The translations under genes and the position numbers were made by a program. The notes below the pieces were generated by a model. It did no database searches. It worked only from the letters and a program-made list of their open reading frames with translations, and was not told where the DNA came from. 64,000 nucleotides of DNA from JACRCT01 sp049841135 (GTDB lineage Bacteria > Myxococcota > Myxococcia > Myxococcales > UBA5297), in assembly GCA_049841135.1 (NCBI GenBank), contig JASGHK010000008.1, positions 372,001-436,000 of the forward strand, written 5' to 3'. Positions within the stretch are counted from its first letter, which is position 1. Each line of letters opens with the position of its first letter. Positions 40,035 to 48,454 of this stretch are shown piece after piece.

Positions 40035-41056
40035 GCGGCGCTCCCGACGCGGGCGACGAGGACGATCTTGTGGCTGTGGCGCAGGACGACGGCGAGCACC
40101 GTCTCGCTGGCCGCGAAGCCGCTCGCGCCCGCCAGCTCCGGCAGCCTGACCGTCAACCCGGCGAAGCTCACGTTTCCGTCGTCCTCGACCATCGCCGGCC
40201 CCATCTGGCGCTCGTCGTCGGGCGGCTGCACTGCGCGCTGCAGCGTCTGCCCGAAGCAGTCGGCGTGGATGGACCAGAAGTGCTCGGCGTCGGCGGCGAA
40301 GACGTGCCGGCCGAAAGTGAAGAGGCGCGGCGGCGTGAGGAAGGGGCCGCCGAAGCCCCGGAAGCCGCCGACCTTGCCCACGACCTTGAGCCTCGGCGGC
40401 AAGACCGCTGCTCCGGGCCGCTGCCAGGGATCGCCGAGAGCAGACTCCAGCACCGCCTTGGCCTCGCTCGAGCCGCGCGGCAGCCCCAGCGCCTCGCGCG
40501 CCAGCGAGTCCGGGAGCGTCCGCCAGGCATGGAGCGCCGAGTCGCGGTAGTGCGCCAGGCCGCAGCGCCACGCGAGGACCTGGCCGCAGCTCAGCAGCTC
40601 GGCGACCCCCGGGCATCGCGGACCGAGCTCGCGCATGGCGGCGAGCCACTCGGATACGCGCGCCGAGGGCTCGAGTTCCAGGTTGTAGGCCGCGTTGGTG
40701 ACGGCGCCGGCCACCCTGCCCGGCTCGTCCGCCAGCCGCGCGGCGAGGGTGGGGAGCAGCGTGCGCCAGGCCTCGACGACGTATGGGTGGCGGCTCGTCG
40801 GTCCGACCACGTCCTTCCCGACCAGGTCCACCGAGAGGTCGAAGAGCGCCTCGGTCACCGCATCGACGCGCTTCTCGTCCACCTTCTCAGCCGCAGCGAC
40901 GGCTGGCGCGACCGCGTCCGCCAGGTGGGCCAGCAGCGCGACCGGGTCGATCTTGCGGCCCTGCCGGCGAAGCGTGGTCACGCGGGAGTTGAAGCGGTCG
41001 CGGTTGCGCTCCAGGGCGCGCGCGAGGGCGGAGTCGGCGGGGAGCGGCGGGCTCAT
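40031..41056 (-). CDS. operon protein between MoxR and VWA genes, unknown
   Basis: A 341-residue cytoplasmic protein of no recognised family. N-terminal two thirds are helical (SALARALERNRDRFNSRVTTL, AVTEALFDLSVDLVG, AVTNAAYNLELEPSARVSEWLAAMRELG); the last third is beta-rich with many aromatic residues (FGRHVFAADAEHFWSIHADCFG) and ends VLRHSHKIVLVARVG. ATG 41056 overlaps the moxR stop, and its own stop overlaps the VWA start. In classic MoxR/VWA systems a third, associated protein sits in this place, which is the likeliest role. Confidence 0.72.
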   Translation of the reverse strand: MSPPLPADSALARALERNRDRFNSRVTTLRRQGRKIDPVALLAHLADAVAPAVAAAEKVDEKRVDAVTEALFDLSVDLVGKDVVGPTSRHPYVVEAWRTLLPTLAARLADEPGRVAGAVTNAAYNLELEPSARVSEWLAAMRELGPRCPGVAELLSCGQVLAWRCGLAHYRDSALHAWRTLPDSLAREALGLPRGSSEAKAVLESALGDPWQRPGAAVLPPRLKVVGKVGGFRGFGGPFLTPPRLFTFGRHVFAADAEHFWSIHADCFGQTLQRAVQPPDDERQMGPAMVEDDGNVSFAGLTVRLPELAGASGFAASETVLAVVLRHSHKIVLVARVGSAA

Positions 41057-42635
41057 CCCTTGAACTCCAGCCACTTCAGGTAGTTCGAATAGCGCTGGTG
41101 CAGGTACTTGAGCTTGAGGATGTCGTCGTAGAGGTGGCCGTAGAGCTTGCGGCCCTTGGACCACTGCCCCAGCGTGCGGGTGATGGCGTCGAGCCGGGCG
41201 CGGACCTGCTTCTCCTCCAGCCCGTCGAGGCCGGCCTCGAACTCGGCGGTGAGCTTCTCGACCGGGTCGTCGCGGTCCAGGTCCAGCCGCTCGAACTCCT
41301 TGCAGGAGAGGTCGAAGAGGTTGCGGATCCAGCTGACGTGGTCGATGCGGTAGGCGGCGTTGCCCTTGCGCTCGAACCAGGGCGAGTCGGCGTTCTGCAC
41401 CAGCTTGTCGTGCAGCACGAAGGGCAGCATCTGCCGCACGTCCTCGAAGCTCACCTTCCGCTCGCCGCGGAAGAAGGCCATGGCCTTGAAGAAGACCATG
41501 CAGGTCATCAGCGAGCGCACCGACAGGCCGTTCCGGGTCTGGGTGCCGAGGTCCGCGACGGGGTCCTTGCCGGTCTCGGTGGTGGCCAGCGTCCCGGCGT
41601 CCACGCCCGAGAGCTTGAAGGTGTCCTTGGTCAGGTACTCGAGCTGCCGCGCGGCGGGCTCCATGAACTCGAAGTGGCTGGCGAAGAACTCCAGGCGCCG
41701 GCGCAGCTCGGGCGGAGCTCGATGGCCAGGATCTCGCGCTCCATCAGGTCGAGCTCGACCGGCTTGAAGATGATCTCCGGCGGGACGACCTCCTCGGGCC
41801 GAACGTCCTCCTCGACGCGGGTCAAGAGCTCGCTGAGGAAGCGGGTGTTGAAGTGCAGCGCCTTGACCACCACGTCGATCCGGTCGCGCAGCGCCTCGAT
41901 GACCTGGTAGGTGCCGCCGCCGGCGTCGTCGTTGGCGGTCAGGTACCAGGCCGCCTTGGGGCACTCGTAGATCTGGTCGTAGACCTCGGCGTAGTTGTCG
42001 GCCATCACCGTGAGCAGCGCCGACTGGGTGCGGGTGGGGATGCGGTTGTACTCGTCGATGATCTTCAGCCGCATGCCCAGCCAGCGCCGCCAGGCGATCT
42101 TCACCTCGTCCATCTCCTTGGCGTTGACGAGGCTCGACGGCAGCGGGTTGCCGAGCAGGTCGGAGACGGTCATCTGCGGCTGGCCGTGCTGGATGGCGCG
42201 CTTGATCTCGCGCAGCGGGTAGCCGGAGAGCACGCCCATCAGGATGGCGATGGTCGTCTTGCCGCGCCCCGGTCCGCCGACGAGCAGGCAGCGGCGGCGC
42301 ACCGCGAGGTTCAGGAGCGGCAGCAGCACGTAGCTCGAGTAGCTCTGGTCGCTGGGCAGGACGACGTCCACGCCCTGGTCGCCGAACGCGAAGCGCTGCG
42401 GCGGGCCCTGGTTGTACTCGACGTCGTAGAACGGGTTGATGACCGCGTGGTTGGTGATCCAGAAGTAGGCCTGCCGCAGCTTCTCGTCGAGCGGCAGGCC
42501 GGTCGCCTCTCCGGAGGCCGACTCGATCTGCGCCGGGCCCTTGTAGAGATCGGCGACGTCGAAGCGCGCTTCGCCGGGCTTGGGGGCAGGGAGCGTCGGG
42601 GCCTGCGAGACCTGCTGGATCTTCTTCTTGGACAT
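41053..42635 (-). CDS. MoxR-family AAA+ ATPase (frameshifted)
   Basis: About 527 residues after adding one base near nt 41711 (GAGCTCCGCCCGAG). Walker A GGPGRGKTT, Walker B KIIDEYNRI, sensor-1 YLTANDD and arginine-finger region EALRDRIDV are all present; a helical C-terminal region follows (LEFFASHFEFMEPAARQ, IRNLFDLSCKEFERL). MoxR ATPases work with VWA proteins as chaperone-like remodelers. First gene of the operon running to nadR; its promoter should lie in the 76 bp shared with the divergent LRR gene. Confidence 0.88.
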
Positions 42636-42711
42636 GGTGGCGAGAGCTTCCCTTGGCCCTGCGATGGCGGTCAACGGCGGCCCTCCCGGCGCCGTGCTAC
42701 TCCATGGCCCC

Positions 42712-43672
42712 ATGGCTGACCCGAAGCGAGGCAAGTGGTTCGAACGCGAGGTCGAGCGCGCCAGGAATCCCGAGCCCGACGACCCGGAGCGCCAGCGCCT
42801 GCTCTCGCTCGTCCTGGCCTCCCCCGACGACGTGCAGCCGCGCCTGGTCTACGCCGACTTCCTGATGGAGCGGGGCGACCCGCGCGGCGAGTTCGTCGCC
42901 GTCCAGTGCGAGCTGGCCCGCCTCGGCGGCCGCGACGCCACCGGACCGCGTGCCGAGGAGCTGAAGGCGCGCGAAGCCGAGCTGCTCAAGAAGCACAAGA
43001 AGAGGTGGGTGGGCCAGTACGCGGGGACGAAGACCCGCTACGGCATCGATGGCGGCCCGCAGTGGGTGAAGGGCAGCCCGACGACCTGGCAGTTCGCGCG
43101 CGGCTTCGTCGACTACGTCGGCATGTCGACCCGCGACTTCACCGCCAACGCCGAGGCCATCTTCGCCCACGAGCCGCTGCGGTGCGCCCACGTCACCGAC
43201 CGCGACCTCGCGCCGCTGCTGAAGGACTGTCCCTGCCTGGAGAAGCTCCGCGCCTTCGACCTCTCGCGGGTCGCGCCTCAGGAAGCCGGCGCCCGGGCGC
43301 TCTTCTCGTCCGAGCGCTTCGAGTCGCTGCAGGTGCTCAACCTCAACCTCGCCCGCCTCGGCGTCGGCGCCACCCAGGTCGCGGTGGCGGTGGGCCAACC
43401 TGCCAGCTTCCCGAAGCTGCGCGAGCTGTGGCTCTGGGAGAACGCTCTCGGCGACAAGGGCGCTGAAGCCATCGCCGGCTGGCCGCTGCTGAGCGGCCTG
43501 AAGCGACTGGAGCTCGGCCACAACGGCATTGGCCCCCGGGGCGCGACCGCACTCGCCCGCTCTCCCCACCTCGACGGCATCGAGCGGCTCTCGCTGTTCG
43601 CGAACGACGTCGGCGACGCCGCCGGCGCGGAGCTTCGCGAGCGCTTCGGGAGATCGCATCGTGCTGCGGTGA
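42712..43672 (+). CDS. TIGR02996/leucine-rich-repeat protein (frameshifted at end)
   Basis: About 319 residues. The N-terminus carries the TIGR02996 signature typical of myxobacteria and planctomycetes (VLASPDDVQPRLVYADFLMERGDPRGEFVAVQ). Leucine-rich repeats of the RNI type follow (LQVLNLNLARLGVG, LRELWLWENALGDKGAEAI, LKRLELGHNGIGPRGATAL, IERLSLFANDVGDAAG). One extra base at about nt 43651 disrupts the natural ending FGDRIVLR and its TGA at 43670; without correction the frame would run into the next gene. Likely a protein-interaction scaffold. Confidence 0.78.
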
Positions 43673-43720
43673 GCGGCCGGGGTATCCTCTGGAGCCCGTA
43701 CCGGCACCGCCCGAGGCACC

Positions 43721-44931
43721 ATGATCAACCACTCCCATCCGCCGCGACCCTTCTTCCCCGCCCTCGTCCTCGGCTTGCTCCTCTCCTCGTTCGGAGCGGG
43801 CTGCGACTGCGAAACCACCACGGGCAAGTCCCACGAGAACCACACCGTGGACGTCCCCATCACCGGCACGCAGCTCAAGCCCTACGTGATGATGCTGGTG
43901 GACAAGTCGGGCTCGATGCTCGACCCCGCCGACTGCGCGCCGGGCGAGCCTGCACGCGCTGCGCGGACACCACCGAGGGGCATTACGACCCCACCTCGAC
44001 GAACCCCTGCAAGTGGAACGACCTGAAGGCGGCCCTGGCGTCCCGCGACCCCGCCAACCCGGGCTTCCTCGTCGCCGGCAAGGACATCGCGGCCTATGGG
44101 CTGGCCGTCTTCCCGGGTGGCTTCCCGCGCGGCGAGTCCTGCGAGACCGGCATGACGCTGGTGGGCCTGGAGCCCGGCGCGGACCACGTGGACCACATCA
44201 TCGACCAGCTGGACGTGGTGAGCCCCGGCGGCGGCACGCCGACCGCGGCGATGCTGGAGCTGGTCTCCAAGCTGACCCGGCTCTCGGTCGAGGAGCCCGG
44301 CCGCAAGCGCTTCGTGATGCTCCTGACGGACGGCGAGCCCAACTGCAGCCAGACTCCGACCAACGTCACGCGCTGCCAGGAGTGCAACAGCACCAAGGAC
44401 TGTGAAGGCGCCGGAAGGTGCAACCCCACCTTCCATGGCACGACCTCCTCCGCCCCGCCCTGCCTCTCGGATACCGCCTGCCTGGACGACACCGGGCTCA
44501 TCGAGCAGATCACGGCGCTGCGCGCGAAGGGCGTCGACACCTTCATCATCTGGTTCGGCTCCGCCTCGGCACAGCCGTTCGCTGCCAAGGTGCTCAACGA
44601 CGCCGCCGTCGCCGGAGGCAGGCCGCGCCCAGGCGCCACCACCAAGTACTGGGACGCCGCCAGCCGCGACGAGCTGCGCGCCTTGCTCAAGGACATCTCC
44701 AAGTCGCTGCAGACCTGCACCTTCACGCTGGACCCGGCGCCGACCGACCAGGACATCCTCGAGGTGACCTTCGTCGACAAGGCCAACGACGACGCCGAGA
44801 CCACGCTCAACAAGGGCACGGACTACACGCTCAGCGCCGACGGCACGGTCGAGATCCTCGGGGACCGCTGCAAGCAGATCCAGGAGGCGGCGCCGGGGAG
44901 CCTCAACGTGCTCTTCCAGTACGTGAACTGA
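43721..44931 (+). CDS. VWA-domain lipoprotein (frameshifted)
   Basis: A lipoprotein of about 403 residues (lipobox FGAGC). The VWA domain begins VMMLVDKSGSMLDP (MIDAS DxSxS) and continues with GGGTPTAAMLEL and FVMLLTDGEPNC; it contains inserted Cys-rich loops (CQECNSTKDC, CNPTF). A missing base near nt 43951 shifts the frame inside the first loop (CAPGE/CTRCADTTEGHYDP). The C-terminal beta domain (FTLDPAPTDQDILEVTFVD) is also typical of myxobacterial VWA surface proteins. Probably outer-membrane anchored; adhesion role inferred. GAGG precedes ATG 43721. Confidence 0.8.
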
Positions 44932-44949
44932 CCGCCGGCGGGCGGACGA

Positions 44950-44961
44950 TGTTGATCAACA
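44950..44961. promoter_or_regulatory. 12-bp perfect palindrome TGTTGATCAACA
   Basis: TGTTGATCAACA, 19 bp after the VWA lipoprotein stop and beside the GACATATCTTTAGCA motif. Could be a small hairpin or operator; it lies between convergent genes. Confidence 0.35.
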
Positions 44962-44963
44962 CC

Positions 44964-44978
44964 GACATATCTTTAGCA
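44964..44978. repeat. GACATATCTTTAGCA motif, right copy
   Basis: GACATATCTTTAGCA in the gap between the VWA lipoprotein and the convergent hydrolase gene. It contains the reverse complement of TGCTAAAGATA at 34545 and an exact copy of GACATATC at 34570. Confidence 0.5.
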
Positions 44979-45041
44979 GCCGGCGAGCCACGGCCGCAGC
45001 TCCGCCAGAGCGGATGGTTCCCCGTGGGCGGCCTGCGCGCG

Positions 45042-45806
45042 TCAGTCCTTGACGGCGCCAGCGAGCTCGGTGAGCGGCGCCAGGCCGTTCTCCAGCGCCC
45101 CGGAGTGCGACGGTAGGAGCACCTTCACCTCGGCTGCCCGCTTCTCGAGCCGTGCCGCCAGCTCTCGCAGCGACCTGCGGTTTTGCCGCGTGTCTTGCGA
45201 GTAGAGCCAGTTGCCAGCCTCGAGCTTGCCACCGCTGCCGACCTCGGCGCTGTCGCCCAGGAAGAGCACTCCGCGCGCCAGGAAGGCGGCACTTCCCGGC
45301 GTGTGACCGGGGATGGCGAACACCTCGAACTTCGTCCCGCCGATCTCGACCGCCTCGCCGTCCTTGAGCACGCGGCCGACCTTGAACCCTGCCGGCTTGG
45401 GCGCGGTCAACGGCGTGCGGGAGACGCGTCCCTCCGCCAGCGCCACGTCGGGCTCGAGCGCCATCACGGTGGCCTTCGGGAAGTGCCGCGCGCCGCGGGT
45501 GTGGTCATAGTCGCCGTGCGTCAGGAGGATCGCCTGGACCGCGTCGGGACCCAGCCCGCGCTTCTGGAGCGCCGCGAGCAGCGGCCCCGCGTCCTCGGCA
45601 TCGCCCGCATCGATGAGCGCCACCTGCCCTGGAGCGACGTCGACGATGCAGGCGCTGACGAAGCCGTCCTTGACCACCTCCACACCCTGGACCCGCTGGC
45701 CTTCGGCGATGGGCGCCTTCCCGGCCACCGCCGCGGCGAACACGCCTGCCAGGCAGACGGCCAGCACGAGCACCACCCCTGCGACGGTCTTGAGGAGCCT
45801 CTTCAT
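45042..45806 (-). CDS. metallo-beta-lactamase-fold hydrolase
   Basis: A 254-residue protein with an N-terminal membrane or signal helix (VAGVVLVLAVCLAGVFAAAVAG). The metal site is THGDYDH, an HxDxDH variant of the usual HxHxDH, then GHTPGSAAF, LFLGDSAE and LLPSHSG, so most ligands are kept with Asp replacing the second His. This variant is also known from ComEC-type domains. Probably a periplasmic hydrolase of unknown substrate. ATG 45806; the 111 bp to tolB are shared by divergent promoters. Confidence 0.82.
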   Translation of the reverse strand: MKRLLKTVAGVVLVLAVCLAGVFAAAVAGKAPIAEGQRVQGVEVVKDGFVSACIVDVAPGQVALIDAGDAEDAGPLLAALQKRGLGPDAVQAILLTHGDYDHTRGARHFPKATVMALEPDVALAEGRVSRTPLTAPKPAGFKVGRVLKDGEAVEIGGTKFEVFAIPGHTPGSAAFLARGVLFLGDSAEVGSGGKLEAGNWLYSQDTRQNRRSLRELAARLEKRAAEVKVLLPSHSGALENGLAPLTELAGAVKD

Positions 45807-45917
45807 GGTGCGCGGGAGGATACCTGAATGCATCGCGGCCAGCGCTCGTCCCCTCCTGGCACAAACTCCCCACTCCCCAGGCTTGCGGTAGGCCGCGGCT
45901 GGGCTACGCTTCGTCCC

Positions 45918-47240
45918 ATGCGAATCTTCCCTTCCCTCCTCCTCGCCGCCCTCGTCTGCGCGCCCCTGGCCAGCCACGCTGCGGATGCCAAGGTCGAACG
46001 TCCGGTCCTCAGCCTGTCGGGCGCCAACTTCCGACCCCTGCCGCTGGCCATCGCCGCGCCCCTCTTCGCCAACGCCCAGGCGCCACGGCCCGCCGGCCAG
46101 GAGATCGACGACACGCTCCACCAGGACCTGACGGTCTCCGGCCTCTTCGACCTGCTCGACCGCAAGAGCTTCCTCGCCGAGGCGAACGAGGGCGTGGAGG
46201 TCGCGGCCATCAAGTTCTCGCGCTGGCAGGACGTGGGCGCGGAAGGGCTGGTGAAGGTGCTGGTCTCTGGCTCCGACCCGGTCACCGCCGAGTTCCACCT
46301 CTACAGCTCGGTGGGCGCGAAGGAGGAGCTGAAGAAGACCTACACCGCCCCGCTCGCCTCCGTCCGCACGCTCGCCCACCGCTTCGCGGACGACCTGTTC
46401 GCCTTCTACACGCGCGAGCCAGGCGCCTTCCAGACGCGGCTGGCGTTCGTGAAGAAGGTCAAGAACATCAAGCAGGTCTTCGTCGGCGACTGGGACGGCC
46501 AGAACGCCCGGCAGATCACCCTCTCCAGCCTGAACCTGCTGCCCGCCTGGTCCGCCGACGGCAACAAGCTCATCTACACCGGTTACGGCTCGGGCACGCC
46601 CGACCTGTGGAGCTTCGACTTCCGCACCAACAAGGCGCAGCTCGTCTTCCACCGCAGCTCGGCCCTCATCACCGGCGGCTGCTACAGCCAGGACGGTCGC
46701 CGCATCGCCTTCGCGATGAGCGAGGACGACGGCAACAGCCACCTCTGGGTCGCCGACGCCAACGGCGAGAACGCCAAGAAGCTCACCGACGGCTTCGGCA
46801 TCAACTCCAGCCCGACCTTCTCCCCGGACAGCAAGCAGCTGGCCTTCGTCTCCAACCGCGCCGGCACCCCGCAGATCTACGTGATGCCCGCCGAGGGCGG
46901 CGCCGCCAAGCGGCTCACCTTCCAGGGCAACTACAACCAGACCCCGGACTGGTCTCCCCGCGGCGACCTCATCGTCTTCACCGCCCGCGACGAGCGGAAC
47001 GTCTTCGACATCTTCACCGCCGACCCGGCCACCGGGAAGATCGCCCGCTTGACGCAGGACCAGGGCAACAACGAGGAGCCGACCTTCTCGCCCAACGGCC
47101 GGCTCATCGCCTTCACCTCCACGCGCAACGGCACCAGCCAGCTGTTCGTCATGAGCGCCGACGGCAACTCCCAGCGCCAGATGACCGCCGGCAAGGACCC
47201 GGTCTACACGCCGGCTTGGGGGCCCTTCCTCAAGCAGTGA
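45918..47240 (+). CDS. tolB: TolB beta-propeller protein
   Basis: A 440-residue periplasmic Tol-Pal component. Signal peptide ends ASHAA; the N-terminal D1 domain (IAAPLFANAQAPRPAGQEIDDTLHQDLTVSGLFDLL) is followed by six propeller blades with repeated WSADG/FSPDSKQLAF/SPNGRLIAFTS motifs. TolB links Pal to TolQRA and supports outer-membrane constriction at division. No tol or pal genes are adjacent here. ATG 45918. Confidence 0.9.
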   Translation: MRIFPSLLLAALVCAPLASHAADAKVERPVLSLSGANFRPLPLAIAAPLFANAQAPRPAGQEIDDTLHQDLTVSGLFDLLDRKSFLAEANEGVEVAAIKFSRWQDVGAEGLVKVLVSGSDPVTAEFHLYSSVGAKEELKKTYTAPLASVRTLAHRFADDLFAFYTREPGAFQTRLAFVKKVKNIKQVFVGDWDGQNARQITLSSLNLLPAWSADGNKLIYTGYGSGTPDLWSFDFRTNKAQLVFHRSSALITGGCYSQDGRRIAFAMSEDDGNSHLWVADANGENAKKLTDGFGINSSPTFSPDSKQLAFVSNRAGTPQIYVMPAEGGAAKRLTFQGNYNQTPDWSPRGDLIVFTARDERNVFDIFTADPATGKIARLTQDQGNNEEPTFSPNGRLIAFTSTRNGTSQLFVMSADGNSQRQMTAGKDPVYTPAWGPFLKQ

Positions 47241-47261
47241 CGCTCGCCCCGTCGTGATCGA

Positions 47262-47294
47262 CGAGCCCGGCCCCTTCTCCTGGGACCGGGCTCG
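47262..47294 (+). terminator. terminator between tolB and the convergent DUF2461 gene
   Basis: CGAGCCCGG and CCGGGCTCG form a perfect 9-bp stem (15-nt loop), 21 bp after the tolB stop, followed by CTGCTTTC. It may act in both directions. Confidence 0.65.
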
Positions 47295-47312
47295 CTGCTT
47301 TCTGGGGGCTCG

Positions 47313-47999
47313 CTAGAACTCCACGTCCAGCGCGTCGGACAAGAAGCGCACGAACGGCACCTGCTCGCGGTAGCGCTCGACGACCAGGTCGAGGAGGCCG
47401 GCGCTCACCACGTCGCGGTCGGTCAGCGGCACGCTGATGGCGAAGTCCTTGCGCTTGAGGTCCTCGATGGCCGGGTGGTTGGGGTCATAGCCCGCGGGCG
47501 GGCGCTTGAGCGACTCGCCGATCATCCCGCAGCCGGTCTGGAACCGGCGCTTGGCGGCCGCCTTCTCCCAGCCCTTGGGGTCGGTGGCGATGGCGTCGCG
47601 GATCTGCTTGAGCGCGCCAGGCTCCGGCCGCCACAACCCCGCCCCCAGCCCGGACTCGCCCGGCTCCAGGTGCAGGTAGAAGCCGGGGTTGGCGTCCTTG
47701 GGCGCCCGGGAGTTCAGGAAGCGGGCGGCGATGCCGGTGCGAAGCGGCGCCTTGTCCGCCGAGAAGCGCGTGTCGCGGTACATGCGCATCATCGAGCCGC
47801 CGCTCGGCCTCGGGTCGGCCACGAGGTTCGGGCTGAGCTTGGCCAGCCGCGGCCCGAGGTCCCGGATGAGCTGCAGGAACGGGTCGCGCGCCACCGACTC
47901 GAAGCGCTCCTTCTGCTCCTTGAACCACTCGCGGTCGTTGTTGCGCCGCAGGTCGGTCAGGAACGCGAAGAGCTCCTTGGTGAAGTAGGCCTTGGCCAC
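47313..47999 (-). CDS. DUF2461 (TIGR02453) family protein
   Basis: A 228-residue cytoplasmic protein with the full TIGR02453 pattern: LFAFLTDLRRNNDREWFKEQKERFE, SMMRMYRDTRFSADKAPLRTGIAARF, GFYLHLEPGESGLGAGLWRP and the C-terminal KDFAISVPLTDRDV. Conserved across bacteria and fungi, function unknown. The start is GTG 47999 after AGGAGGACCCC. Confidence 0.87.
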   Translation of the reverse strand: MAKAYFTKELFAFLTDLRRNNDREWFKEQKERFESVARDPFLQLIRDLGPRLAKLSPNLVADPRPSGGSMMRMYRDTRFSADKAPLRTGIAARFLNSRAPKDANPGFYLHLEPGESGLGAGLWRPEPGALKQIRDAIATDPKGWEKAAAKRRFQTGCGMIGESLKRPPAGYDPNHPAIEDLKRKDFAISVPLTDRDVVSAGLLDLVVERYREQVPFVRFLSDALDVEF

Positions 48000-48163
48000 G
48001 GGGTCCTCCTGGAGAGAAGCCGATGCGGTTGGTGGGTGCGTGCAGGAGCAGCTGTCTCATCCTCGCCGCTGGCGCACGCAGGCCGCAAACGGGCGGCTTG
48101 GCGCCTAGCTGCACGGCCGTGCGATGATGCGTCCGGTTTCCAACCGTACCCGGGGGTTCTTCC

Positions 48164-48454
48164 ATGGCTGACCACGAGGACATCCAGAAGGAGCTGGAGC
48201 GGCTGCGCGCCGAGAACGAGGCGCTCAAGAAGCGCAACGCCAAGGGCCTGTCGATGAAGGTCAGCGAGAAGGGCGCCGTGTCGGTCTACGGCCTGGGCCG
48301 CTTCCCGGTGACGCTCTACAAGGAGCAGTGGTTCCGCCTGCTCGACATGTCCGAGGACATCCGCGCCTTCATCAAGGAGAACGAGGCGCAGCTCAAGTCG
48401 AAGGAAGCCAAGGCCGAGGGGTCGGCGGCTCCAGCCTCGGAGTCCGGCAGCTAG
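48164..48454 (+). CDS. small coiled-coil protein, unknown
   Basis: A 96-residue protein: an N-terminal coiled coil (IQKELERLRAENEALKKR) and a conserved core (LSMKVSEKGAVSVYGLGRFPVTLYKEQWFRLL) found in other bacteria without known function. Its TAG stop overlaps the stop of the convergent Omp85 gene: the four bases CTAG end both. Confidence 0.72.
   Translation: MADHEDIQKELERLRAENEALKKRNAKGLSMKVSEKGAVSVYGLGRFPVTLYKEQWFRLLDMSEDIRAFIKENEAQLKSKEAKAEGSAAPASESGS

Noticed and set aside
42580..44931. A single LRR-VWA fusion protein running through both genes
   Set aside because: The join passes through nonsense between nt 43651 and 43950; correcting one base gives a natural LRR stop, and a lipoprotein start with its own ribosome binding site follows.
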